From NCBI RefSeq assembly GCF_048264025.1, contig NZ_JBLXDN010000007.1, positions 62,001 through 126,000 on the forward strand: 64,000 nucleotides of DNA, read 5' to 3'. Of the stretch, positions 9,039-17,730 are shown in pieces. Source of the DNA: Nitrincola sp048264025 (lineage in GTDB: Bacteria > Pseudomonadota > Gammaproteobacteria > Pseudomonadales > Balneatricaceae). The notes beneath the pieces were generated by a model. That model was given only the letters and a program-made list of their open reading frames with translations. It was not told the DNA's origin and did no database searches. The first letter of the stretch is position 1. Every line of letters starts with the position of its first letter. A program made the translations under genes and the position numbers.

Positions 9039-10274
9039 TTATCTGGAGGCATCGGCCACTTCACCGAGCAGATTATTTGCCCAACTTACGCTATTCATAT
9101 AGCAACGATTGAGTCGCTGAACCACCAGCTGTGATGCAGACCCCAGGCGCGCATCTTCATAGGCGATAGTCAATCGTAGTATCTCGCCCAGGCGTCCCTG
9201 CTGCTTCAGCAGCGCCTCGCGTACGGCTTCGCTCAGCGGCAGTTGCAGGCAGAGTTTATCCAGGGGTTCATCCAGCAGAGTGTCCATCATTGATAAGATA
9301 CCGACAAGAAAAGCACTGTCTGGATGGTCGTGATTCGATTCTTCAGCCAAGCGCTCACACATGGCAGCACGGGTGAGTGCTTTGGGCAACAGCAGCAAAT
9401 TACAGGGGTTGTTATCAGCCAGCAAAATTACAATAATCAATTTTCGCAGTCCATTAAAACCGACCAGAATCATCGCCTGACGTAAACTGCCAATTTCACA
9501 CTCACGCCGGTAAAGGGGTGAGTTACATAGCCGCAACAGTCGTATACAAAGTGGCGAATCCTGAGCCATCAGCGATTCCAGCTTGTCATACTCCGGCTCC
9601 TGTTCATTCAGCACCGCCAACAGACGCAACTGGGCGGCCTTATTGCTGCTGCGTTTTATAAACTGACTTTGTCTGATTTCCGGACGAGCGTAAAAATAGC
9701 CCTGAAACAGGGTAAAGCCCAGTTCGCGGCAATGCTTAAAGGTTTCGAAGTCTTCTACTTTCTCAGCCAGGAGCTCAATGCCGCGTGACTTATACAGCTC
9801 AAGATCTTTTTCATTGATACCGTTATTAAGTAGATCAATTTTAACAATATCGGCCAACTCCAGTAACGGCAAAGTGGCGTCATTAAGCACAAAATCGTCT
9901 AGAGCAATGCGATAACCCAGTGATTTTACATTACGAAGCGCAGCGATAACTTCAGCATCACCTTCAACACTTTCAAGCACTTCCAATACAATTCGGTCGG
10001 CTGCCGGTGGTAATAGATCTAGATTAAGCAGCCAGTCACGGGGGGTATTAAAATAGAGTTCACGCGGACCGCTGAGCGCTTCCCGGCCCATTTCGTAAAA
10101 AGCGATATTACACACGCGCGCGGTAGCTACCAGGGGGTTTTCAATCACTGCCACCCTGGCATTCACACTGGCGCGATAAAGCAGTTCATCACCCACATGC
10201 CGCAAATGCTGATCACAAATAGGTTGTAGCGCAAGACAATAATCGGTTACTTTTTTCTGTTCCTGTTCTGGCAT
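9039..10274 (-). CDS. EAL and HDOD domain protein (YuxH-type)
   Basis: I place the start at MPEQEQKK because AGGGAG lies 6 bases upstream; a longer open frame to 10313 lacks such a site. The N-terminal half is an EAL-type phosphodiesterase fold (ALQPICDQ, IALDDFVLND, VKIDLLNNG, LLAEKVEDFE). It lacks a clear E-A/V-L motif near the start, so it may bind rather than cleave cyclic di-GMP. The C-terminal half is an HDOD domain (DSPLCIRLLRLCNSPLY, LRQAMILVGFNGLRKLI). Proteins of this layout are signalling adaptors; the partner is unknown. Confidence 0.8.
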   Translation of the reverse strand: MPEQEQKKVTDYCLALQPICDQHLRHVGDELLYRASVNARVAVIENPLVATARVCNIAFYEMGREALSGPRELYFNTPRDWLLNLDLLPPAADRIVLEVLESVEGDAEVIAALRNVKSLGYRIALDDFVLNDATLPLLELADIVKIDLLNNGINEKDLELYKSRGIELLAEKVEDFETFKHCRELGFTLFQGYFYARPEIRQSQFIKRSSNKAAQLRLLAVLNEQEPEYDKLESLMAQDSPLCIRLLRLCNSPLYRRECEIGSLRQAMILVGFNGLRKLIIVILLADNNPCNLLLLPKALTRAAMCERLAEESNHDHPDSAFLVGILSMMDTLLDEPLDKLCLQLPLSEAVREALLKQQGRLGEILRLTIAYEDARLGSASQLVVQRLNRCYMNSVSWANNLLGEVADASR

Positions 10275-10379
10275 CAAAGGCTCCCTGCGATAAGGTCCAG
10301 AATGCATAAGCACTCTATCACTAAGACAGATAGTAAGCCATTCCGCCGAAAAACCCTATACTTTCGTCCCGATAATGCG

Positions 10380-10494
10380 TTAACCGCCAGTCATATTCAT
10401 AAAGCGAACCACCTGGACTTCACCATCCGTAGTGAAGTGATGGGATTCAGGTTTCAACTCCATGGCAGCAATAATGGCCTGGCGTAATGGGCCG
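10380..10494 (-). pseudogene. Detached copy of the moaA 3' end
   Basis: Bases 10384-10494 match 11559-11669, the 3' end of moaA, over 111 bp without gaps and with about five mismatches. Read on the minus strand the copy still encodes GPLRQAIIAAMELKPESHHF and onwards to MNMTGG followed by TAA. It has no start and no upstream moaA sequence. The copy lies just downstream of the lipoprotein gene 10511-11518. Confidence 0.9.
10384..10494. repeat. Direct repeat, left copy (partner 11559-11669)
   Basis: 111-bp direct repeat, about 95% identical to 11559-11669, same orientation, spacing 1175 bp. Together the two copies bracket one lipoprotein gene. The right copy is the functional end of moaA. Confidence 0.9.
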
Positions 10495-10510
10495 CTGGTC
10501 AAAGCTGTGA

Positions 10511-11518
10511 TCAATTAATTATCCACAAATCATTCACTCGAACATAGCCTTTTATATCGGGATCAGAATACAGGCGGACTAAAAACCAGTCAGCGCTGTA
10601 AGTAGAAATTTTTTCCACCCTGGGCCCTGAATCAGAAACCTGAGTATTGACTAGTAAAACCACCTTTGATTCTTTATCAGGCTGTGTATACATTGAAGCC
10701 GATGAGTCAAGCCGAAAGAATTGCTGCCAAGGTAGCGATAAAAAATTATGGCGTTGAAGATCATAAATATCAGAGTCGAAAGCCGCTCCTTCAGGCCAAG
10801 ACTGAACATCGGTAAGCTTTCCGTTGAGAAACGTAGAGCTCAATTCATGATAGGTCAACACTTCAGTCAAGGTAACCTTGGCAGGCATGGCTATATAGCC
10901 TTCCTGGTCCGTCTTAAAGGAATCAGCCAGCGCGCCAAAAGGCTCAAGCACGGCTTCAATTTCATCCTGATCCCAAGCTTCGACTCCACTGTGAACGCGC
11001 AAAGGCCCTTGCTCATTAAAGCTATCATAAATAAAAAACCGAACAGCTCGACGACTGTCTTCCGCCAACAGGACTAAGTCTTCGAGCATCGCTTCAGTTT
11101 TAGGATCTTGTGGTCCTTGAGGATAAAAACGCAAAAGCAAGGTCTTTGCAGGCTGAGCATCAATTAATTTAGTCTCCCAAGAGAGATCATAGTAATCAAT
11201 ATCCCAGTAAGCCAATAAATGACCTTTAATCACAAAAGGCTGTTCAACTATATTGACTGGCGTATGACTTAAGCCATCCACCCAGGCTCGATAACTTAAT
11301 TGTCCCAAAACTCTTGGCGCATTCCACCCCACATGCATATTCAATACACTGGCTGTCGCCCAATCATCAAATGAGCGCAGGTCACGTTCAGCATCGATTC
11401 TGTGTACAGTCTCGTCAGCGAACGTATCTGTACAGCCAGCCGCCAGTATCGATAAAAGCCCAAGCAAGACAAGACGAGGGATAACAGAAGCCATAGCTCT
11501 TCTAGTGCCTGTGTTCAT
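10511..11518 (-). CDS. Lipoprotein of unknown function with C-terminal SH3-like region
   Basis: A 335-residue exported protein. The N-terminus has a lipoprotein signal with the lipobox LAAGC (Cys at about 29). The rest is hydrophilic, and the last 60 residues (SMYTQPDKESKVVLLVNT... WFLVRLYSDPDIKGYVRVNDLWIIN) resemble a bacterial SH3 domain with the GYVRVNDLW end typical of such folds. I do not recognise the family. It begins 36 bases after the moaA stop on the same strand and is bracketed by the moaA 3'-end repeats, so it appears to be an added gene. Two starts are possible: 11518 with a distant GGGAG, or 11494 with AGAAGAG. Confidence 0.7.
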   Translation of the reverse strand: MNTGTRRAMASVIPRLVLLGLLSILAAGCTDTFADETVHRIDAERDLRSFDDWATASVLNMHVGWNAPRVLGQLSYRAWVDGLSHTPVNIVEQPFVIKGHLLAYWDIDYYDLSWETKLIDAQPAKTLLLRFYPQGPQDPKTEAMLEDLVLLAEDSRRAVRFFIYDSFNEQGPLRVHSGVEAWDQDEIEAVLEPFGALADSFKTDQEGYIAMPAKVTLTEVLTYHELSSTFLNGKLTDVQSWPEGAAFDSDIYDLQRHNFLSLPWQQFFRLDSSASMYTQPDKESKVVLLVNTQVSDSGPRVEKISTYSADWFLVRLYSDPDIKGYVRVNDLWIIN

Positions 11519-11554
11519 ACTGATTGATACTCCCTATCTTGGATTCATTCCGAC

Positions 11555-12559
11555 TCAGCCGCCGGTCATATTCATAAAGCGAACCACCTGTACTTCGCCA
11601 TCCGTAGTGAAGTGATGGGATTCAGGTTTCAACTCCATGGCAGAAATAATGGCCTGGCGTAACGGGCCGTTATCCTTGGGGTAAGCGCGCAGTATAGGTT
11701 TCAGATCAACCGAATGCTCATTACCAAGGCAGAGTAACAACTGCCCTTCTACAGTGACGCGCACACGATTGCAATCGCCACAGAAGTTATGGCTGTGCGG
11801 TGATATAAAACCTATGCGGCTGCGACTGTCAGCCATACTGAAATATTTCGATGGACCTCCCGTCATATGTTGCAGTGGCGTCAGTGGATAATTCTGTTCA
11901 ATCATCGCCTTAACTTCATCACTGGAGCAGAAGGTTTCATCACGACCATGATCAGAAATATTACCCAGCGGCATCTCTTCAATAAAACTGATATCGATGC
12001 CTCGTTTGCGCACCATATCTACCAGAGCAAGCACCTCGTCATCATTGCGGCCCCGCATCACCACGGCATTGATCTTGATTTCACTGAAACCGGCGGCCTG
12101 TGCAGCATCGATACCGGCCAGCACCTTGTGCAGATCACCATTACGGGTAATTCGACGAAACTTCTCCGGGTCCAGCGAATCCAGGCTAATATTCAGTCGA
12201 TGCAATCCAGCGGCTTTCAGCTCGGTTGCAAAACGCGGTAACTGACTGCCATTGGTAGTCATGGTGAAATCTTTCAGCCCCAAGGTTCCGATATAATCAA
12301 CCAATTCCATCAGATCTCGTCTGACCAGCGGTTCACCACCTGTCAGACGGATTTTTTCTACCCCAAGACTGGTAAATACCGACGCAATTCGTCCTATCTC
12401 CTCCAACGTCAGTACCTGATCGCGAGGCAAAAAGGTCATTTTTTCACTCATGCAATAGACACAGCGAAAGTCACAACGATCCGTTACCGACAAGCGTACA
12501 TAACGCACCCGTCGACCAAAACGATCCACCAATGCCGTCGTATTCAGGAGCTCAGTCAT
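11555..12559 (-). CDS. moaA: GTP 3',8-cyclase MoaA
   Basis: A radical-SAM enzyme making 3',8-cyclo-GTP, the first step of molybdopterin synthesis. The N-terminal cluster motif is CDFRCVYC, LTGGEPLVRRDL is the SAM-binding segment, and the C-terminal second cluster is CGDCNRVRVTVEGQLLLCLG. The C-terminus ends in GG, as needed for MoaA-MoaC function. I chose the start MTELLNTT, which overlaps the moaE stop by 8 bases; the longer open frame would reach far into moaE. Its last 111 bases are duplicated at 10384-10494. Confidence 0.93.
   Translation of the reverse strand: MTELLNTTALVDRFGRRVRYVRLSVTDRCDFRCVYCMSEKMTFLPRDQVLTLEEIGRIASVFTSLGVEKIRLTGGEPLVRRDLMELVDYIGTLGLKDFTMTTNGSQLPRFATELKAAGLHRLNISLDSLDPEKFRRITRNGDLHKVLAGIDAAQAAGFSEIKINAVVMRGRNDDEVLALVDMVRKRGIDISFIEEMPLGNISDHGRDETFCSSDEVKAMIEQNYPLTPLQHMTGGPSKYFSMADSRSRIGFISPHSHNFCGDCNRVRVTVEGQLLLCLGNEHSVDLKPILRAYPKDNGPLRQAIISAMELKPESHHFTTDGEVQVVRFMNMTGG
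11559..11669. repeat. Direct repeat, right copy inside moaA
   Basis: Functional 3' end of moaA, repeated at 10384-10494 (111 bp, about 95% identity, no gaps). Confidence 0.9.
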
Positions 12560-13016
12560 TATTATTATCCCAGCGTTGTGCCGCCTGGCTATCTGAAGGA
12601 CGTGAACTGACCCAATAGTCACCGCTCAGGGTATGTTCTTTCTTCCAGAAAGGCGCCCGGGTTTTCAGATAGTCCATAATGAAGTTACAGGCATCAAATG
12701 CGGCCTGACGATGTGCTGAGGCCACAGCCACCAGCACTATCGGATCACCCGGCTCCATCCGGCCAATCCGGTGAATAATCGTACCACCCAGCAGCGGCCA
12801 ACGTTCAGCGGCTGTTTCAGCAATGGCTTGCAGTTGCTGCTCAGTCATGCCGGGATAATGCTCCAACGTCAGTGCAGTCACATCCGGACGTTCATTGAAA
12901 TCACGCACGTAGCCGACAAAGCTGGCTAATGCACCAATATCTGTACGCTGCAGACTCAAAGCGTCCAGTTCTTTGCCGGTATCAAAACGTTCGGCATAGA
13001 CCTGTATTTTGAACAT
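12552..13016 (-). CDS. moaE: Molybdopterin synthase catalytic subunit MoaE
   Basis: A 154-residue MoaE. Conserved features are GALASFVGYVRDFN, LEHYPGMTEQQL, IIHRIGRMEPGDPIVLVAVASAHRQAAFDAC and the catalytic KTRAPFWKKE with its lysines. It transfers sulfur from the MoaD thiocarboxylate to precursor Z. It follows the moaC-moaD fusion by 1 base and overlaps moaA, so the set is one operon. Confidence 0.93.
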   Translation of the reverse strand: MFKIQVYAERFDTGKELDALSLQRTDIGALASFVGYVRDFNERPDVTALTLEHYPGMTEQQLQAIAETAAERWPLLGGTIIHRIGRMEPGDPIVLVAVASAHRQAAFDACNFIMDYLKTRAPFWKKEHTLSGDYWVSSRPSDSQAAQRWDNNND

Positions 13017-13017
13017 A

Positions 13018-13830
13018 TCAGCCCCCGGTTACCGGTGGGAAAAAAGCCACTTCATCACCGGCTTTAACCGGTACCTGGTTATCGGCCATTTTGTGATTGA
13101 CGGCGACCATCAAGCCCGCTCTATCCAGCACGGCATCCAGTTCTGGCTGAGTTTGACGCAACCAGTCAGACAAACCACCCACGGTCACTGTAAAACCGGC
13201 TGCTTTAAGCTCAGCCGGATCAACGGCCAATTCATCCTGCTTCAGTTGCTCTCGTAATTCAGCAAAAAAACGTACCTGAAGTCTTTCGTGGGGCCGTGTC
13301 CTGATCTCATCAACACTGGGTTCAAAGACCACTTCGGCAGATACAGTTTCAGCGGCGTCAAACACCCAGTCACCCGACTTACCGCCCTGCTTGGTTAATA
13401 CGCGGATATCGCCAATCAGCATGGTTTTATCCACCGCTTTACACATATCGTAAAGGGTCAAAGCCGCAACCGATGCCCCGGTCAACGCCTCCATTTCCAC
13501 CCCGGTTTGACCTGCCAACTTGCAGGTCACCAGAACGCGGATACCCGGTAAAGCGGTATCTGGTTCAAATTCAACAGACACCTTGGATAACATCAGCGGA
13601 TGACACAAAGGAATCAGATCTGGCGTACGTTTGGCCGCTTGAATGCCCGCAATGCGTGCGGTAGCAAGCACATCCCCTTTGGCATGACGGTCTTCTATAA
13701 TCATCTGCAGGGTGGATGCCTGCATAGTTATACTGGCACTGGCAGTGGCTGTTCGGGCTGTCACGGCTTTGGCCGATACATCCACCATGTGCGCCTGCCC
13801 TTTGGCATCCAGATGAGTCAGTGTGGTCAT
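13018..13830 (-). CDS. MoaC-MoaD fusion protein
   Basis: A 270-residue fusion. Residues 1 to about 160 are MoaC, the cyclic pyranopterin monophosphate synthase: MVDVSAKAVTARTATA, KGDVLATARIAGIQAAKRT, LIPLCHPL, GVEMEALTGASVAALTLYDMCKA and KQGGKSG are all present. Residues from about 185 are MoaD, the small sulfur-carrier subunit of molybdopterin synthase: VRFFAELREQL, AVNHKMAD, DEVAFFPPVTGG. The C-terminal GG that is adenylated and thiocarboxylated is free. E. coli has separate moaC and moaD. GGAGA precedes the ATG. There is no stop or frameshift between the parts. Confidence 0.92.
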   Translation of the reverse strand: MTTLTHLDAKGQAHMVDVSAKAVTARTATASASITMQASTLQMIIEDRHAKGDVLATARIAGIQAAKRTPDLIPLCHPLMLSKVSVEFEPDTALPGIRVLVTCKLAGQTGVEMEALTGASVAALTLYDMCKAVDKTMLIGDIRVLTKQGGKSGDWVFDAAETVSAEVVFEPSVDEIRTRPHERLQVRFFAELREQLKQDELAVDPAELKAAGFTVTVGGLSDWLRQTQPELDAVLDRAGLMVAVNHKMADNQVPVKAGDEVAFFPPVTGG

Positions 13831-13854
13831 AATAGTTGTTCTCCGTTCAAATAA

Positions 13855-15156
13855 TTACACCAGCGGATAGCCAGGCAACCAACGACTGAATGGATAAATT
13901 CTGACCCGGGAACCCGCTTCAACGCGGTCCCGGTCCTCTTCAATACGTATCAGGCAGTTAGCTTCATGCATAGAGGTCAGAATGCCAGATCCCTGATGAC
14001 CGGTGGTACGCACCTCCAGCTCCCCCCCTTCGGTGATAGTAAAAATACCACGGTGGAAATCACTGCGTCCGGTGCGACTTTTCATCGATTCTGTCGCTCT
14101 TGCCTGCCACGTCAGCCCTACCCATTCAGTTTCACCCTGAAGCTTACGGATCAACGGCTGCAGCAACAGGCAAAACGTCACCATCACAGCTACCGGGTTG
14201 CCTGGCAGACCAGCAAATAAGCATAGCTCGCCATCCTGGTTTAATCCCAGATCCCCAAACGCAATCGGGCGTCCCGGACGGATTGCCAGTTGCCAGAAGC
14301 TGGTATTGCCAAGACTGCTCAGTGCCTGCTTAACAAAGTCAGCTTCGCCAACAGATACTCCTCCACTGGTCAGTACCAGACGATTACGCTGGGCCGCCTG
14401 CTGTAGTGCCTGCTCAATACTGGCTTTATCATCCGGCAGAATACCCAGATCCTCCACCTCACACTCCAGCCCTTTCAGTACAGAGAGCAGGGTAAAGCGA
14501 TTGGTATCATAAATACCACTGGGCTGCAGCTCATCACCCGGCGCACAGACTTCATCACCGGTTGAGAATACCGCCACTTTCAGAGGCTTATAAACACTTG
14601 CCTGGTGTAGCCCCAATGACGCGAGCATACCTATTTCTATCGGACCCAGACGCTGTCCGCGCCTTAACACCAAACTGCCAACCGCTATATCTTCACCCGC
14701 CTGACGCACATTGCTGCCGGGCCTGACAGCCACAGAGTCAGCAATCACCACCCGTGTACCGCGCAGTTCACACATCTCTTGCATCACCACCGTATCGGCA
14801 CCCGATGGCATCGGAGCGCCCGTGGTGATCTTTACCGCACCGCCTGGCTGCAGCCGGCCATCAAACGCACGACCTGCCAGACTCTGGCCCTGCAGCTCCC
14901 ATTCAGTCTGCGCTCCTAACTCTTCACCTTTGAGGGCAAAGCCATCCATCGCCGCATTAATATTCTGGGGGACATTAAACGGTGCCACTATATCCTTGGA
15001 CAGGACTCGGCCCAACGCCGCCGCCAAAGGGCAATCGCAGGAAGGCAGGTGACCAAGCGCCATCGACATAACCAGCCGAGCGCCCTCTTCCAGTTTTAAG
15101 TGACGATTGCCTTGGGGAGTGACAAAATCAAAGCAGGAAATATCTTTCTGGCTCAT
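13855..15156 (-). CDS. moeA: Molybdopterin molybdenumtransferase MoeA (first copy)
   Basis: Inserts the metal into adenylated molybdopterin. Diagnostic segments are NINAAMDGFALKG (MDG motif), ITTGAPMPSGADTVVMQE, GDEVCAPGDELQPSGIYDTN, LTSGGVSVGEADFVK and FAGLPGNPVAVMVTF. The start MSQKDISC has GGAGG 7 bases upstream and overlaps the mobB stop by 4 bases. A second paralogue lies at 22213-23466; having two may separate molybdenum from tungsten insertion, which is inference. Confidence 0.92.
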   Translation of the reverse strand: MSQKDISCFDFVTPQGNRHLKLEEGARLVMSMALGHLPSCDCPLAAALGRVLSKDIVAPFNVPQNINAAMDGFALKGEELGAQTEWELQGQSLAGRAFDGRLQPGGAVKITTGAPMPSGADTVVMQEMCELRGTRVVIADSVAVRPGSNVRQAGEDIAVGSLVLRRGQRLGPIEIGMLASLGLHQASVYKPLKVAVFSTGDEVCAPGDELQPSGIYDTNRFTLLSVLKGLECEVEDLGILPDDKASIEQALQQAAQRNRLVLTSGGVSVGEADFVKQALSSLGNTSFWQLAIRPGRPIAFGDLGLNQDGELCLFAGLPGNPVAVMVTFCLLLQPLIRKLQGETEWVGLTWQARATESMKSRTGRSDFHRGIFTITEGGELEVRTTGHQGSGILTSMHEANCLIRIEEDRDRVEAGSRVRIYPFSRWLPGYPLV

Positions 15157-15692
15157 CCCTGGCCTCCGCTGGTTGGACAAAATTGACACACAAAGGTCTC
15201 AATCTCATCGAGGTTGTTAATATCCAATAAGGGTAGTTTGAGGCCTTCAGGTAAGGCGCTAGGGTCATCGGTTGCAACTGCAATAATAGTGCGGTCCTGC
15301 TCATAACGCAGTGGCTTACCAACAGCGGGCCGGTAGAGTTCGATTTTAGGATAGTTTTCGGCTTTAAAGCCTTCCACCAGCACCATATCCAACTGATCTG
15401 TATCCAACTTCGTCAGTAGATCCATCAATTTAGGTGCGTCATCCTGCGGGTCCTCAGTCATCAGTGCCCAACGCTTAGCTGAGGCAATCAACATCTGACT
15501 GGCGCCCGCATGCCGCAGTTCATAGCTGTCTTTGCCGGGTATATCAACATCAAAATCATGGTGGGCATGTTTGATACAACCGATACGCAAGCCCCGCTGT
15601 TTCAGTCGCGGCAAAAGCTGTTTCAGCAATGTAGTTTTTCCGGTACCACTCCAGGCGGCAAAGCCGAGTACCGGAATATCGTAGGGTTTCAT
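15153..15692 (-). CDS. mobB: Molybdopterin-guanine dinucleotide biosynthesis adapter MobB
   Basis: A 179-residue P-loop GTPase. Walker A is GFAAWSGTGKTTLL, followed by IGCIKHAHHDFDVDIPGKDSYELRHAGA, MVLVEGFK and PKIELYRP, all MobB hallmarks. It assists MobA in making the guanine dinucleotide cofactor required by formate dehydrogenases of this type. First gene of the moa operon that runs leftwards. Confidence 0.92.
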   Translation of the reverse strand: MKPYDIPVLGFAAWSGTGKTTLLKQLLPRLKQRGLRIGCIKHAHHDFDVDIPGKDSYELRHAGASQMLIASAKRWALMTEDPQDDAPKLMDLLTKLDTDQLDMVLVEGFKAENYPKIELYRPAVGKPLRYEQDRTIIAVATDDPSALPEGLKLPLLDINNLDEIETFVCQFCPTSGGQG

Positions 15693-15785
15693 GCGGTCCG
15701 ATAATCCTATTGTTATTATCTGTTTACAAGCAAGGTTTATTCCTGATTCAAAAGGAATAAACTGACTTATAACGGAGAATTATCG

Positions 15786-16361
15786 TTAACTCTTCGGAGT
15801 TATTTGTTCAGGTGTATTAAAGTTATACAAACTATCCGCAGCAAAACTAACTTGCGCCATACCTACCGAGGCATACCAGCGGTCTGGTTTACGCTCACCG
15901 GCTTGTAATGCTGCCCGCAGTTCTGGTAACAGCTGCTTTTGTAGCATCACCACCATCGGCTGCAATCTTTCTCCGTCATCTGCCACAATAACAGGCTTTC
16001 CGGTATTAGAGAATTCCTCACTGAAACGATTAACCAGCTCGCGACTTATAAACGGACCATCACAGGGTACAAATACCACCTGATCATGAGACGCATGGGT
16101 TAAACCTGTAGCTATCCCCACCAAGGGTCCCTGAAAGCCGGTCAACAAGTCCTCAACAACCCTGACTCCCAAATCAGCATAGCGAGACTGATTACGATTA
16201 GCGACGATAATAATTTCATCTACCTGGTCGGACAAACGCTCCATAATATGCTGAATCATCGGCCGCCCCTGGAAATCGACCCAACCTTTATCTTCCCCGC
16301 CCATACGGCGCCCCTGCCCACCGGCCAGGATAACCCCTGTTACTGCTGTATTTTGCATCAT
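15786..16361 (-). CDS. mobA: Molybdenum cofactor guanylyltransferase MobA
   Basis: A 191-residue nucleotidyltransferase. VILAGGQGRRMGGEDKGWVDFQGRPMIQHI is the GTP-binding N-terminus and VFVPCDGPF the metal-binding region. It attaches GMP to molybdopterin. Start region (ATGATG) overlaps the tupC stop, so mobA is the last gene of the tupABC-mobA transcript. Confidence 0.92.
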   Translation of the reverse strand: MMQNTAVTGVILAGGQGRRMGGEDKGWVDFQGRPMIQHIMERLSDQVDEIIIVANRNQSRYADLGVRVVEDLLTGFQGPLVGIATGLTHASHDQVVFVPCDGPFISRELVNRFSEEFSNTGKPVIVADDGERLQPMVVMLQKQLLPELRAALQAGERKPDRWYASVGMAQVSFAADSLYNFNTPEQITPKS

Positions 16362-17002
16362 CCACCCTCAGTGATTAACTTGCCCTGATGCAACTGCCAC
16401 TGACTGTCGCAAAGTGCCGTCAAGGCACCCTGCTGGTGACTGGTCATCAAAATGGCGGCACCACTTCGGCGTAACTGTGAGACCAATTCTACACAACGCT
16501 CAATGCCATTTTCATCCAGACTGGCGATGGGCTCGTCCAGCAGCCAGAATTGCGGCTCACATAACCAAGCCCTGGCCATAGCTAAAGCCTGGCGCTCGCC
16601 ACCTGAAAGAGTCCGCGCCGCTTGCCCAGCGTGATGAATTAACCCTGACCAGTGTAACGCCTGATCAACGCGTTCACACTTGTCATTTTTAGAACCAGAA
16701 CGGGATGCCAATACCTGCGCCAGATTTGCCCGTACCGTTTTGTCAAACATATAGGGTTGCTGATGCAGGTAACAACAACGTCCATCTCCTAGACTCACGG
16801 GCTGCTGATTGATCAGTACCCGACCAGCACTTGGGCGTTGCAACCCTGCCAGAACTTTCAGCAAAGTAGTTTTACCACTGCCGTTTTCACCTCGCAGATG
16901 CACACACTGGCCTGCCAGTAGCTGCAGATAATCGATCTGCCACAGGGTTTCACGCTTAAAACCATGCTGTAATCCAGTGGCCTTCAGCTCAGCAGGTTTC
17001 AT
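16358..17002 (-). CDS. tupC: Tungstate ABC transporter ATP-binding protein TupC
   Basis: A 214-residue ABC ATPase with Walker A GENGSGKTTLLKVL, signature LSGGERQALAMARAW, Walker B FWLLDEP and H-loop MTSHQ. It overlaps tupB by 4 bases (ATGA). Substrate assignment rests on the TupA-type binding protein two genes upstream. Confidence 0.85.
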   Translation of the reverse strand: MKPAELKATGLQHGFKRETLWQIDYLQLLAGQCVHLRGENGSGKTTLLKVLAGLQRPSAGRVLINQQPVSLGDGRCCYLHQQPYMFDKTVRANLAQVLASRSGSKNDKCERVDQALHWSGLIHHAGQAARTLSGGERQALAMARAWLCEPQFWLLDEPIASLDENGIERCVELVSQLRRSGAAILMTSHQQGALTALCDSQWQLHQGKLITEGG

Positions 17003-17706
17003 TGTGCAGCCCCCTGAACACTGCGCCCACGACTAATGCCTACCAGCAGATTTAATCCCAGCGCCAGCACCAGCAATACGATTCCCAAGGCGATCCCCTG
17101 CACATATTCACCCTTGGTGGTTTCCAGCGCAATGGATGTCGTAATGGTGCGGGTATAGCCAGCAATATTACCACCCACCATCATGGCACAGCCCACTTCG
17201 GCAACAATACGACCGAAGGCAGTCACTGCAGCAGCCAATACAGCAAAGCGTACTTCAAGCGTAATCAACCACAGGGTTTTTAACCGTGAACAGCCCAGCG
17301 TTCGCGCTGTTTCCCAGGCATGACGTGACACCCCCTGATAGGCCATGTGCAGCATCGCTACCAGCAGCGGAAAACAGATTAAAATCTGTCCGATAATCAT
17401 TGCCGGCTGAGTGAATAACAAGCGCAAGTCACCAAACGGGCCGCTACGGGAAAACAGCAACACCAGTGTTAAACCTATAACGACTGTGGGCACCGCTAAC
17501 AGCGTGTTGTTCAGGGTAACGATGAACCAGTGTCCGGGAAAACGCCAAAAACTCAGCACAAAGCCAAGCATCATCGCAAAGGGAAAGGCTATTAAAAGGG
17601 CCGAAAGCGAAACTCTGAAGGACACCAGAATAATGCCCCAGAGCTCCGCATCACCGGAAATCAAAAGATACAATGCAGCTATAGTCGCTTCCGAAATAGA
17701 ATTCAT
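16999..17706 (-). CDS. tupB: Tungstate ABC transporter permease TupB
   Basis: A 235-residue permease with about five to six membrane helices and the cytoplasmic EAA-like loop AWETARTLGCSRLKTLWLITLEV. TupB-type permeases are close to this length and share FGRIVAEVGCAMMVGGNIAGYTRTITTSIALETTKGE, which is well conserved in tungstate permeases. Confidence 0.87.
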   Translation of the reverse strand: MNSISEATIAALYLLISGDAELWGIILVSFRVSLSALLIAFPFAMMLGFVLSFWRFPGHWFIVTLNNTLLAVPTVVIGLTLVLLFSRSGPFGDLRLLFTQPAMIIGQILICFPLLVAMLHMAYQGVSRHAWETARTLGCSRLKTLWLITLEVRFAVLAAAVTAFGRIVAEVGCAMMVGGNIAGYTRTITTSIALETTKGEYVQGIALGIVLLVLALGLNLLVGISRGRSVQGAAQ

Positions 17707-17730
17707 TACTGCATTGTCTTTCGCATGAAA

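Noticed and set aside
15693..15785. Moco riboswitch in the mobA-mobB gap
   Set aside because: The gap is under 100 bases and shows no long structured element; nothing like the Moco RNA motif could be seen by eye.
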